The notes under the pieces were generated by a model. The model was not told where the DNA came from, did no database searches, and saw only the letters and a list, made by a program, of their open reading frames with translations. Positions 1 through 11,889 of a stretch of DNA of 64,000 nt are shown here, piece by piece (within the stretch, counting starts at the first letter, position 1; the number at the start of each line of letters is the position of its first letter). Source of the DNA: Paraspadella gotoi (Eukaryota; Chaetognatha). The position numbers and the translations under genes are program-made. The stretch covers positions 5,941,992 through 6,005,991 of the forward strand of contig CM119267.1 of assembly GCA_051294375.1 (NCBI GenBank). Direction: 5' to 3'.

Positions 1-1967
1 ACTGAAAAGAATTTTGTTGGACTTTGCTTGAGCAAAGACGTCGAGGCATTGAGATAAAATTGTTCTCGTTTCTTCCGGAGCGATAACTCCGTCGATCCAA
101 CATCGCGACGACGCGTGCAGAGCGGTTCGCTCGTTAGCCAATCGTCCTTCCAGTTTCGATCGGTAGTCTTCAGGAACATCCGGAAAAGCATGGAAAACGG
201 CGCTGGGCTCCAACAAACCTGTAATAATATTAATAACTTGAGAGGGAAAAAAATTGTGCGAAAATTTTAAAATTAAAAAAAAAGTGTGACAAAAAATATA
301 AGTTAAATTCGCAACTTTTCCGTTATCGCCCATACCTGGAATAGGCGGCGATGCCTGTGGCCAAGCGAAGTAAAATCGCGGCCCGGAAGCTGGGGGCGCC
401 GCAACGAAGGCGGATACGTCACTGTTGCACCCCGTTGCCACGGTGACCACGGGAGATCCACTGCAAGCGAAGGCGGTCATGAGTTGAGAGTGCGCTCGGA
501 TAGTGGGCGTGACTTCGTAAAAATCGGACGCCGAATCCTCCGGAGATAATACAAGATTTGTCACGAAACGAGACATGTTAGATTCTCCTTTGGCCTTTCC
601 ATCGCAACAAGCCAAAACTATCAATGGAATGTCTCTCTGGGCGCAGATTTGAACAAAGTGGCATCCCTTGATGGCGTCCTGCTTGGCGACGGGACCGCCG
701 AAGCCGATTATCCCGACCAATCTGCCGTTGAGATGGGCGAATCCCGCTCGAGTCAGTAACGAATCACCGTAATGGGCCCTGAATTCTTGAAATCTGCCGT
801 CGTCGACGACGGAAATTAGGATTTCGTAAAAATCTGGATCGTTTCTCGAAGCCAAGGCGGACGGAGGACTGGCGGGTGGCAGAGGGTCGAGAGACGGAGG
901 TGGGAGGGAATCGAGATTTAACGAGGCGACGATTGAGCGAATCATGGAAAAGGCTGAAGAGGAAGTGTTTGGTAAAACCCGTTTTGAATTTTTATCGAGA
1001 TTTCTAGAATTCTATTCACCTTCCTCTTCCGTCTCCGCGTAATGATCAGTGCATCCGCTGACGCGACAATGGAGATCAGCGCCGCCTAATTCTTCCGCTG
1101 AAACGGTCTCCCCCAAAGCGGCTTTGACCAGGGGCGGCCCGCCAAGGAACACGTGGCCAACGGCCTTTACGATAATCGACTCGTCCGACATGGTGGGCAA
1201 GTATGCTGCTCCGGCCGTGCAACTGCCGCATACGAGAGCTAACTATCAGTAAAATGAAACCCAAGAAGTCGGGAGAAAAAGTTTTTAATTTCGTCAACGA
1301 ACTAATCCAACTTTTATATCGACACCTGCGGAATGCCTTTGGCTGACATGACGGCTTGATTGTAAAAGACGCGTCCTCCAGGATTAAAGATTTCCGACTG
1401 AAGCGGGAGAAAGGCGCCGCCAGAGTCGATGACATATACGCAGGGCAAAGAGTTTTGAAGGGCGATTTCCTGCGCACGCAACTGTTTTCTGACGGATATA
1501 GGAAACATTGTTCCGCCCTTGACGGTCGCGTCGTTGGCGGTCACGAGGCAAAGTCGATCGTGAATGGCGCCGATTCCTGCAACCATGCCGGCGGCGGGAA
1601 CGTCGCCGTAGTCCATGCCAAGCCCAGCATGGAGAGAAAGTTCGAGGAAAGGGGAGTCTGGGTCCAATACGCTTGCGACACGATCGCGTGGGAGGACCTT
1701 TTTGTTTTCGCCGACGTGCTTTGAGGCGCCGCGCTTTCCCCCGCCGGCCAGGGCCAAGGAGGTGGCCTTCTCGAAAGCCTCGCGGTCGGGATTAGGCGCG
1801 GCGGCGGGTGCGGTGGCATCCAATTTTAAACGAGGAAATGCGGTAGTGGAGGCACGGCGGAGGGAATGGGAATGGAGGACACGAGGAATCATTTTGGGAT
1901 TTGCCTGGGAGGAGACAAGGCGTTCCACAAGCGTAAAAGAGATTTTCAGATTAAAAATGGACTTCAT
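1..1967 (-). CDS. MCCC2: Methylcrotonoyl-CoA carboxylase beta-like subunit (3'-incomplete)
   Basis: Biotin-dependent carboxyltransferase-type protein of mitochondrial leucine breakdown (3-methylcrotonyl-CoA to 3-methylglutaconyl-CoA). Exons on the minus strand are 1326-1967, 1020-1242, 336-953 and 1-218; splice phases agree and the frame is open at base 1. The N-terminal carboxyltransferase half is clear: [26 protein letters not shown], then CGSCTAG and [13 protein letters not shown], as in human MCCC2. The first 60 residues are basic and Ser/Ala-rich, which fits a mitochondrial presequence. The second half is strongly diverged. [13 protein letters not shown] is recognisable, but the usual NITGF stretch and the GGSYGAGNYGM glycine motif are absent ([17 protein letters not shown] lies at that place). 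The family call is firm; whether the protein is a working MCC beta chain or an inactive paralogue is open. Confidence 0.85.
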
Positions 1968-2077
1968 TGAGGTGGAAAAAAGACGACAATTAGTAAATAC
2001 TAATAAATAGAACAGGCTTTTACTGTAATTGTCGTATCCCTCGCTAAAACACTTGAAACCTGAATAATAAAAACAAT

Positions 2078-2638
2078 TTATGGATCGTTCAAACGTGCTC
2101 TCGAAAGCCCGCGACTTTTATTTTCAGATTCTCTGCGGCGAAAAAGTTCTTTATTCTCCGGCTTATCCATAAAGACTATTTTATGCCATAACTTGTTTCC
2201 TATTTTCTCATCCAGATCGTTCTCTTCTCTCGACATCAAGTAGGTCAGCAAAATTATGAGACAAAGAGACGCAACGATTGGCTGAGACGCGGGTTTTCGA
2301 TTGCCCGATTCCCAAGGGCGATTCTCTGCGATTCTAGAATAAAAGAGAGAAGGGTGGCCAAGCTGACCGCTACTCTTAGATTTTTTTTTCGTCAATGAAG
2401 GGAAGTATGGCTGAGTGAGATCGGGTTTCGACTTTTCTGCATTCGGTTTCGACTCGCGAGGTTCGATTTCCGACGCAAAAAGTAACTTCATCTCAAACGG
2501 CACCGGCGACCGGGAGATTGGACAAGCGGCGGCCACAATCGGGCGGGGGACTGCCTTCGAAATTCTAATATTTTTGAAAAGCAAGTTTAACAAAAATGTC
2601 TGAGCACTCGAAAACGAGTATTTCCGCAAAAAATTCAT
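2078..2638 (-). CDS. Small single-membrane-span protein, possibly UQCC4/CCSMST1 family
   Basis: Single exon, 186 aa. I start at the ATG at 2638 because 13 T followed by GCAG sits 7 bases before it, an ideal 3' splice acceptor. The N-terminus ([20 protein letters not shown]) is basic and amphipathic, like a mitochondrial targeting peptide. One membrane segment ([17 protein letters not shown]) is followed at once by [12 protein letters not shown] transmembrane helix followed by R-E-E-N-D-[IL]-D is what I recall for CCSMST1/UQCC4, an inner-membrane assembly factor of respiratory complex III. That link rests on this short motif and is tentative. The tail is basic and low in complexity. The gene lies between UTP4 (108 bp upstream) and MCCC2 (110 bp downstream), all on one strand. 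Confidence 0.6.
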   Translation of the reverse strand: MNFLRKYSFSSAQTFLLNLLFKNIRISKAVPRPIVAAACPISRSPVPFEMKLLFASEIEPRESKPNAEKSKPDLTQPYFPSLTKKKSKSSGQLGHPSLFYSRIAENRPWESGNRKPASQPIVASLCLIILLTYLMSREENDLDEKIGNKLWHKIVFMDKPENKELFRRRESENKSRGLSRARLNDP

Positions 2639-2746
2639 CTTTCGCTGCAAAAAAAAAAAAAGAAGGCCAAAATTAGATAAAATTGCCTCAAAACTTAACA
2701 ACAAACGTCTTCGTAACTCTTCGTATAAAACTAGTCACTAATTGCA

Positions 2747-5696
2747 TTAAGTTCCAAACTTCTTCTTAAAAAGTGGGCGCGGCAAAGAATCCTCGAACTT
2801 TTCCGTCGTCGTCTCCGCCACCACGACGGCCCCGTCCTTTGTCGCTCCGATAAAGTTGACGAATTCGAAACCGGAAATCTCTTGACGCCGTACCGTCATA
2901 GAGTCGTTAATCAATCCTTTTCGGATGAGAGTGAAAACGCGGCGGTCCGTGTGGACTAGGATCTTATCGTCGGAGACGAAGGTTAATCCGTTGACGGAGC
3001 TCGGATGAAAGTTTGAGCCCTCCCACTTAAAGTACCGCGTAATCCGAGAATCGATGTCGAAAATCGCCAGTTCGCAATTGGCGTAGGCGACGACGGCTTC
3101 TCGCCCGTCGGGCGAAAGCGCAGCGGCCGTGGCGGCGATCCCGTCGAGAGCCGGAAGCGACGACGTGACCGAGGCAGAATCCGCCTCGACGACAACCGCG
3201 TGGCCGGAAGAGAAGCCCACGACGCACATGGTCGTCTCCCGGTCGGCGAAACGCCTCGTTATTGCGCTCATGCAGGTAGCGAGGCCGGGAGAGTCGAGTC
3301 CCAACGTCAACTTTCGACAGATAACTCCTTCGTCTTTTCGACGAAACCGTAAAAATTCGAGCCGACGACGTCGCGTTAAGGTCACAAGAACGTCATCTCC
3401 GTCAACCTTGACGAACTGAGCGTCGAGAAGCGCCGGGGACAACTTTCCTTTCAACGACGCTATTTTCTCCACGGAGGTAGTGGACTCCGGCGAGAGGTTC
3501 AGCCGGAAAACGAAGCTGCGACCTTCGGAGGAGAGGCAGAGCAAAGTCGCGTCGTCATTAAGAGCGACGGCGGAGTAAAATTTCGACCCTTTGTCCGCGA
3601 TTTCGACGAGCTTATCGGGCATGACGCGAAGAGGAAGCCTTGTTCCCGGGGGCAAAGGAAGCTCGGCTTGCTCCTTGGCTTCTCCTAATCGCCATACGTC
3701 AACGCCGCCGTATCCAAAAGACGCCAAAATAGGACTGCCCGAGCTGAGGCTGACAAATCCACCCTGGACAAATTAAAATGATATTTTCTCATTAGGTCTT
3801 AGAAGAGATGACCGATTATCATTGCGTACGAGAATGGAGCTCTCGGGAACAAAAATTGTAGTAATATCCTTAAAAAATTGTAATTTTTCAAAAGGACTTT
3901 TTAGAAATTTTGTTGATAGATTTAGTTTCCTCATAAAAAGTTTAAAAAAGTATAAAAAACGTGTTTTTTTTTAAATTTCTGACGTCTTCAGTATCAAAAA
4001 TGGAAAAAAGGTTTAAATTTTGAACTTTTTGACTTTCTGTAGTATAAACTATTGTAGGACGAAATGTTTTATTCATTTTTTATTTCAAATTTCAAATTTT
4101 ATGAATTTATAAGGATATTACTACAAAGAAAAAACGATTTCTGATACTGTTACACTCAATTTGTTTTAAATGGCTTGAATTTTATAGTTTACATATTCAT
4201 TATACAAAGGCAGCAAAATAATATTGTGATATCTCTAAATCTTTTCATCACACCACCCTATTGCGCAGTGTTACAGTCTCCCTCCCCCCCTCTTACTGGA
4301 GCGAGGCCAAAGCGAACGTTGTTCGATGATTTGCCGAGTTTAGCACGTATTTTTTCTTTCTTGACGCAGGTGAGAAATAGTCGCGGATCGTCGCCGGAAA
4401 AGACGATCCCCTCGCTATGGTGAAGCGAAGTTTGCACGTACACCATAGCTCGAACATCGTTGCGACAGATTATGTTGACGTGACCCAGTTGCCAGCCAGA
4501 GGAGGAACTGCGGTCACGGCGAATCTCCGCGACCGAAGGATCCACGCCAGCCGTCCAAACAGCCTTGTGTATGTAAGAATAGTATATTTAAAATACAATA
4601 CTTGTCTTAGTGTGACATAAAACTGAGGGGAAAAAAATAGACCCTTACCTTTTCGTCATGGGAGACGCACAGAGTCAATATGGCCGCCTGATGCGTTTTG
4701 AATTGCGTGCGAAGCGTGACCGTCTTCAAATCCCAGAAGGAGGTGAAGCCGGAAGAGTCTCCTGTGACAACGGTCTCGTCGGCGAGGATTCCTATCGCCC
4801 AAATCAAGGCGGCTTTTTCCACGATCTTCCCGCGCTTCGTCTTATGCTTCGTCGGTTCTTTGGGAAAGAGAAGGTGGTCACGAACACGACCAGAGGCAAA
4901 GTCCCAGATGAGCGCGACCCCTTTGCATCCCGTCACGAGAGTGTCGCCTTATGTCAAGAAAAAACGAAACGAACAATAGATTGTTTAGTAATATTTATTT
5001 TAAAACATTTCCACCAAACGTAACAAAAAGGCCTACCCTTTACGTTCCAATCCAGCGAAAGAATCTTCTCCCTCCGCCGTTCTAAAGTCTTATCGTAAAC
5101 GATTCCTTCGTCTAAAACGTCGTAAACGATGACGGTTCCGTCGTAGGAGGCCAACGCCACCTTGCCCATCCCCTCGTTAGCGGCCATGCAGGTGACGCCA
5201 CCCCCCAGAGCCGGAATCTCCCGGCGAATGCAAAAGTCTTGGTCGAACTCTAGAAGTGATCCAGAAACACCAGAAGCGAGGAGCCGACCTCGACACCATG
5301 CGAGCGCCTCCACTTTACGCCCGATGGCGCCGGGTAGGCGACGCTCCAAATACCACACCACCTGGTGCAAAGCACGTGAAGGATCCGGATGGAAACTCCA
5401 GATCTCTACTGATCCTAAGAGTTGGAAAAATATATATTTTTTAATGTGATTCGGGGAATTGGACAAATTAACGAATTCTCATCGCGAGAAAAAACTTCCA
5501 TAATCCATAATGAATAACCTTGACTCCGAGCGACGGCGAGTCGTTTGGTTTCAGCGTCCCACGCCAACTGACGAACGGGAAAAAGTTGATTCTGCAGAAA
5601 TCGAAGGCGATGAACCTTTTTGACTACGCCCAAAGGCTTGGGCTTCTTCGTCATCGGCCCCGAGTCATTCCGGTCTAGTTTACGTTTTTTCTCCAT
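2747..5696 (-). CDS. UTP4: UTP4/cirhin, WD40 protein of the small-subunit processome
   Basis: Component of the t-UTP subcomplex of the nucleolar processome, needed for rDNA transcription and early 18S rRNA processing. Five exons (5519-5696, 5037-5414, 4649-4947, 4297-4563, 2747-3763) join in frame to 712 aa; human UTP4 has 686. The match to cirhin runs end to end: VHRLRF near the N-terminus, then SVEIWSFHPD, EKILSLDWN, VVTGDSSGFTSFWD and VFSGDDPRLFL, and a final KKKFGT identical to the human C-terminus. The WD40 repeats are degenerate, as usual for this protein. Intron 4 (3764-4296, 533 bp) is AT-rich and holds nothing I recognise. The basic leader before VHRLRF (KKRKL, KKPKP) could be a nuclear signal. 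The ATG at 5696 is the first in frame; acceptor-like TTAG sequences lie 13 and 34 bases before it. Confidence 0.93.
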
Positions 5697-5881
5697 CTCT
5701 CCGCAATGTCTAAATCTACCAGTTTGAACTAAAAAACAAGACGGTATGAAACATGCGAATCGCAATTAAAAATCAAAGGCTAAAAATAAAACTAACTATA
5801 GATAATAATTAACAATTATAAAAAAACAAAAACATCTACGTAAATTGTATATACATCATAATTTGTCGTAGAGGTCGTAGG

Positions 5882-8800
5882 TCAAAAGTCATCATCCGTG
5901 GATTCCGCGACGTCGTCACTCTTTCCCTCTTCACCGTCGAAGATGAGTTGATCAAGATCGGCGAGGGTCATGCCGCCGGTTTCGTTCGAGTCGTCGTTTA
6001 TAGCCGCCAACGTCGCCGTCGACGTCGACGGCCCCTCGTTGCCGACTCGCTTTTCCCGGAAATCGCGCAGAAGGGCGTTGATGCGTTCTTCCACCGTCCC
6101 CGTTACGCAGAGTCGGTGAACGAAGGTTTTCTTGGTCTGTCCGATACGGTGGATTCTTCCGACTGCTTGGAACTCGGCAGCCAAGTTAAGCACGGGCTCA
6201 ACGAATATAACGTGGTTTGCTTCTACCAGGTTGAGGCCGTTGGCACCGGAAGAAATGGGAAGGAGTAGGACGCGAGCGACGGCATTTTTCGACTTGAAGT
6301 GAGACAAAACGGTCGTCTTGGAATGGGGACCACGCAGCGCCGATCGATCCCCGCCGCCTTTGCTGCGGCAGAGGTTCACGTAGCGAATGTCGTTTTCGCT
6401 CAGGGCGTTAGCCACCAGTCCGAGAACTTCTTGCCACGAGGAGAAGACGAGAATTCGAGCCTCGGGATCGTCCAGTTGAATGCAGACGATCTTTCTCACT
6501 ACGGCCTCGACCTTGGTAGAGTGAGATCCTCGTACTTTCACGGCTTCTGCCTCGACGCGACGCCGCCGTGTAGTAACGTAACCAATCTCCGCGTAGGCCG
6601 TGATTTCTCGGCAGAGGGCGCAGCGGATTTTACGGTTTTTAAGTATGGGTTCGGTGGAGGTTCTGCCGAACGTTGCAAAATTGCCGTCGCTGCGTCTCTC
6701 TACTAGAGTTTGGGTGCATGTAAGACAGAAACAGTGCCCGCAAGAAAGGACAGACCATTCTCCGCCCAAGCTTGTCAAGCAGATGGAACATGGTTCAGGG
6801 TTAACCAACTGCTTGCCGCCACCACCATCGCTATCGTTGCCTGCTTCTTCAATTAAACTGTTAGACCAACCAAGATTGTTTAGGTAGAGGAGGGTACCAG
6901 TTTTTTTCTTAAGGTCGCGATCTGCGACGTTCTTATCGTTTTCCAGCCGCAGCCGTTGAAAGCACAACTGGCCCGCGTCTAAAACGTTTATGCTTTCTAA
7001 TTCTCCTGGAAGACGAAGTCGAAACCTTTCCATGGCCATCTCGAGCTCGTCCAGTGCGGCCACGTGTTCCCCCAGAGCGATCCAGAGTGCACGAAGGGAT
7101 CTGAATTCGCGTTTCCAAGCCGCTATCAGCTTGAGATGAAGGGCGCCTCGTCGAACAACTTCCTCAGAGACTTGCGACTTAGCGATGGTATGCAACGTCT
7201 TGAGGGTTCGTTCGACGGCCGAGTCGGCCCAGGATCCTTGAAGACGCATGGGTAGGGTATCGTCTTCATCTTCAGTTGAGACCAACTCCTGAGTATCCGT
7301 TTTTGTCATGGCGAATAGTCGGGACTCATAACTCTCAAAAAGTCTGTCGACGACGCAGAAGTCACAATCGTTCTTTCTTCTGCCGACGGGTCGAAAGTGA
7401 CAAAATACTGCGGATTCTTTGAGGCGAGGTGATGGTGGGCTGTCGCGGTCGAGACGTGTCACTCCCTCGACCAATTGGTCGTGGGCCTCTTGCAGTTGCA
7501 AGAGCTTGTTGTGCAGCTCTAGACGAAGACCTCTGATGTCCTTAAAGTAAAACGAATGAAGGCTGGTACCGAGAACCTGATCCAGTTCCTCGTGTACTTT
7601 TGAGACGACGGCGTCTTCGCCACGATCTTCGAAGCGCTCCAAAAGATCCAGCCACCAAGACCCTGCATCGCATCGGCCTTTCTTCGTCGACCGATACAGG
7701 GGAGCGTCTCCTCCGCTCGTAGAAAGTTTTTGCACAGCCTCTGCAGATTGGCGATACGATTCTCTGGCCGCCTCGACGGCCGCCATGGCTTTCGCCGAAT
7801 ATTTCGCGCGAATTTCTTCGGCGTTTTTGGCAAGGGAAGAGTCCCTAAGCGTCGGAGCCACGCCAGCGGGGAGGTTTTCGGCGCTCACCGATTCAGATTG
7901 GCCAAAATTAGTGAGCAGCCAGTGTAGATTGTGGAAGGCGTGGAGCTGTTGCATAGAATCTGTGTGCAGGCGATCGGCGTGCGTCTCCACGGATCGTATG
8001 ACGGCGCGGTACTCTGCTACGGCGGCAGGAATATTTTTTTGGAGAATGTGAATGCCAGCGAGTCCATTCATGGAAGAAACGAGAATTCGATGAGCCTCTT
8101 CCGCCTCTTTCTTCGCCTTGTGAGTCATAGTTTCCAAAACTTGTTCCATAGTCATCGTGGATTTAGCCAAAGATAAAAGTTCTCCCCGAACGGCCTGGGG
8201 ATGGCAACAGGCTTGTCGAAGCCGAAGCAGAGGCTGCAGCAGAGCGTTGAGCGTGTAACGGTCTATCGAGCTGAGGAGTTGATTATCGTAGCTCCTTAAA
8301 CGAAGTTGTTGCGGTTGTTTTGCGTCGGATATGGCGAGTCTGGTCTGATAGCGATAAAAGTGCTCCTCGACGGGACTAAAGCGAAGCCAATCGGATATGT
8401 TTTCGACGGGAGGAAGATTAACCTCAGCCTCTACGTGTTTCTTAGCCGAGCGCCACAACACACGCGCCACAACGTCGAACATGGGCTTTCGTTCGCCGAC
8501 ACGATAAGGGTCAAGGAGGCATCTCTCCCACCACTGCTGCGTGCAAAATGGTTCCAATCCCAAAAACAAAATCAAACCATACAGGTCGTCCAAACCTTTG
8601 TTTATTGGAGTCCCTGAAAAATAAAAATAAACTCACGAATTGCCAGATAAAAATTTGGAATTAATTTACCTGTGACGCACCAACGATTGACAGCATCCAA
8701 TCTTAGCGCCATCTGCGCCGTTTTAGTGGAAACGCTTTCAACCATTTGCGCCTCGTCCAAACAGATACGCCACCAATTGATTCCAGTCAGAGGGGTGGGT

Positions 8801-11712
8801 CGTTGAATGTATCGTTTGGGATTGCGAAGTTTGCGGCCCTCACTCGAACTAGGGGGAAAGTTAAGAAATAAAAAGATCGGTTCAAATTTCATTTAATAAA
8901 ATTTTAAAATCTTTATTAACTTCAATTGAAGTGGAAAATTAACATGTAATTTAAATTCCAATAAATTTTTATAAATATCGCGCTAAAAAAGACTCGAAAA
9001 AGAATTGTATGGCAACCGTTTGTTTTTTCTCTTAATTTATAAATATCCTTAAAAATCCCGCCGTAACTTACCGAAAACTGGGCAGGTCCAAAAAGTCTAC
9101 TTCTTTTTGAAAGGCCTCGTAAGTGGTGATGACCAAGTCGTACTCTGCCATTGCTCGAGGGTACATAAAACCCTCCACCTGCACCCCGGCATACATGAGC
9201 ACTTTTAGGCCGGCTTTCTCGTTGATATGCTTCTTGATTTCGTCCATCCACTGGTGACAAATGGTAGCCGGTGAGACAATGAGCGTGGCGGAAGAAGGGC
9301 AGGGAGGGCATGCCCGACTAGACCAACAATGCGGGCAATGGTAGGCGCCTCGGTGAGGGTTCCGCAGATCGTAGCCGACGCACTCGGCGTGCTGCAACAT
9401 GCCGCAAGTATTGCACTGGACTCGGTGGCGACCGAGAGGATCTGCGTCAAACTGAGACAGGCCGCAAGAGCACTCCAACAAATGGGGGAGATCGCTCGTG
9501 GATGAGGTCACCTCGTCCCCGATTCTGCGGACACCGCTGAGCCATTCGATAGCGTCGAGAGTGTCTTCCTCACAAATGGACAAAGGACTCAGTCTTTTCT
9601 CCGTTGAATTTTCTTGAGATTTCTCGTTTGCTTCCTGCTGTTCAAAAACGATTCTTGGAACAATCCCATTAGATAAGTTGGTGAGATTGTCAAGCGGTCG
9701 GAGATCTACAGGGAGAAAAAAAGTACGAATTAACTACCCAGTTCCCAAGAATTATTTTAAACTCCTGACGAAAGCACGAATCATACCTGAACGATATTGA
9801 CTAAAAGCAATACCGTCTTCACTTTCAAGATTTCTCAATATCTCGTTGGAAACGATTTCTTTATCCTCAATAGTATTTGCTTGCTTCGCGTCTCCATTAT
9901 TTTTTTTCGTTTTCATGAAAGCTTTAGTTTTCGATCTCTTATCATTTTTCAAATCGTCTGCAATTTCAGTTATCCTCGGCTTTTTCATCGACGATTCATC
10001 GCTGCCGCCTCGTCTCCGCTTTACAACGCCAGTCTTTCCCGAGTCTGTCTTTGTCAGACTCGCCGCGACAACGGGTAACGGGGTTTCCTCTTCAATTCCG
10101 GGCCTTAAGTGACACAAGATCAACGCCAATATCTCCACAGTTTTTCCCAGCCCCATTTCGTCAGCTAGGATACCGCCCTTGGGCCAAGACGGACAAGTCG
10201 GGCGCTGGGAAACGAAGGTCCCCACGTGCCGGTTGTAAAAGATGGTCTTTCCGTCCAACGTCTTCACGGGATCGAAGAGCAGGTCGAGTTCGCGGCAGCC
10301 GTCCTCTGCCGTCGCCAAAGCGCCCTCTTTCTCCAACATCCACTTTACGGCGAGGACCTGATATGGCCGCAGCACGGGATTGAGCCCTGCCAACTGCACC
10401 TCCACCGTCTCGAAGCGGACCCTTTCGGCGAAATCGCCCGGCGGACGAGCGGCGTGAAAGTCGTAGACGTGATCAAAGAAACGCTCGATTTCGTCGCGAC
10501 GAGAGTAGCGGCGATCGGGATCGTCTACGACGGAGGAGAGGCAGAAAAGCTCCTTGGCGAGGGACTTGACGGCTTCGAGATGCGGACGTCGCTGAACGGC
10601 ATCGAGGGAGGTCGCCGAGAGACCGACTGTGGTCATGACGAAGGAAAGGGTCAACACGGATTCGACATCGGAAGGAGAAAATGAAGCGTTCTCCACGTCA
10701 AGGAGGAAGCACTGAATGCCGGAATTGAAGGGACGATGTTGGGTGATTTCCAGAATTTGCGACGCGCAGCTTTCTCCGTCGGCGTTCTGTTGGCGAATAG
10801 GAAAATTTGGGGTATTAATACAAACAATGATGGCTTTAAAACACCCAAAAGTTTAGAACTCACGACGTAGTTGACGACGTAGAAAGATGCCACGTTTAGT
10901 TCCGGATCCTCAACATATAACAATGCTTGCTCAGATTCGTGTTTAAACATGACATACAAGTTGGAACGCCTGGCCTTTTCCTTCGTTAAACGAATGAAAT
11001 CGAAATGTTTCTCGACGGAAAGGCGTTCCGAATCTCCGCCTCCGGTCATGGGGCTGGCGTGGACGCGCACCCGGCCCAGTTCCGTATGCCACTCAGATTC
11101 GGCGTCATCTTCAAGAGACGGAAGAAGCCTGCGTCGATCCGAGTAGATGAACCCTCCGGCGATCAAGGTGCAAGAGTCGGGATGAGGCGCTCGTATACGT
11201 TCTGCCGAGCTGGAATCATGGGCGATTTAAACGTGACGGTACAACGAAAATAGAAGAATGAAGCACTGACTTCCATATCTTCTCCTGCGGTTTCAAGGGT
11301 CCAACGACCCGGTCTACCCGCCCGAGCTGAGCCGACTGACGGTCCGACTTTCGTTCCGCAAAGTCGGTCAACGCATCCCATCTTTTGCTGAGGACGTTCG
11401 AAGGAAAAGGGAATTTGCGACCGCGACGAAGATCCTCTTTTGCCACGGCTTTATAAAGTGAAGTGAGTTAGCAGATTGGGGGATAAAAGAAATACAAAAA
11501 TGATAACACTTATTTTTTGACTTACTATAAGGATCTTCCCATTTGGCGAGATTGGTTTTAATTTTAGGAAAGAGCCAACAACATCTGATGGGGACTGGAA
11601 AATTAAAGACCGACTTCTCAAGTTCGTCCCTGACTTTTCGTCTTTGCGTCAGGGATTTTGAAATTTGGGAGAAAACTGTTTCGACACCATTGCGGATAAC
11701 GTCAGAATTCAT
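5882..11712 (-). CDS. SHPRH: SHPRH, SNF2-type translocase with PHD and RING E3 ligase domains
   Basis: Rad5-like ubiquitin ligase that polyubiquitinates PCNA in post-replication repair; nuclear. Seven exons (11526-11712, 11271-11448, 10864-11209, 9787-10786, 9072-9705, 8670-8848, 5882-8613) join in frame to 1751 aa (human 1683). Domains in order: SNF2 motif [12 protein letters not shown] near residue 443; a Lys/Arg-rich insert; a PHD finger near 600-660 ([18 protein letters not shown]); a second SNF2 segment with DEAQ ([11 protein letters not shown]) near 800; a long helical insert; a C3HC4 RING near 1447 ([19 protein letters not shown]); and helicase-C with [14 protein letters not shown] and GRIHRIGQ. 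The split helicase with PHD and RING inside it is diagnostic. I do not see the linker-histone (H15) domain that vertebrate SHPRH carries between motif I and the PHD finger. CHAF1B ends 177 bp upstream and UTP4 starts 185 bp downstream. Confidence 0.95.
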
Positions 11713-11889
11713 GATTAGGTTAAATTTATTACTAAAAGAAAGAGACTCTAAAAAAAGTTGAGAATAACAATGTTCTTTTAAAAAATACTACATGATGGTT
11801 AACAACGGTAACTCAAGAGAAGAAAATATTACCTAATATGAAAAAAATATATATCTCATAGAAGGAGAAAACTCCAATATTCCAAAATG

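Noticed and set aside
5948-8617. Long plus-strand open frames opposite SHPRH
   Set aside because: They are shadows of GC-rich antisense codons. The minus strand carries a complete conserved protein there and the plus frames show no domain.
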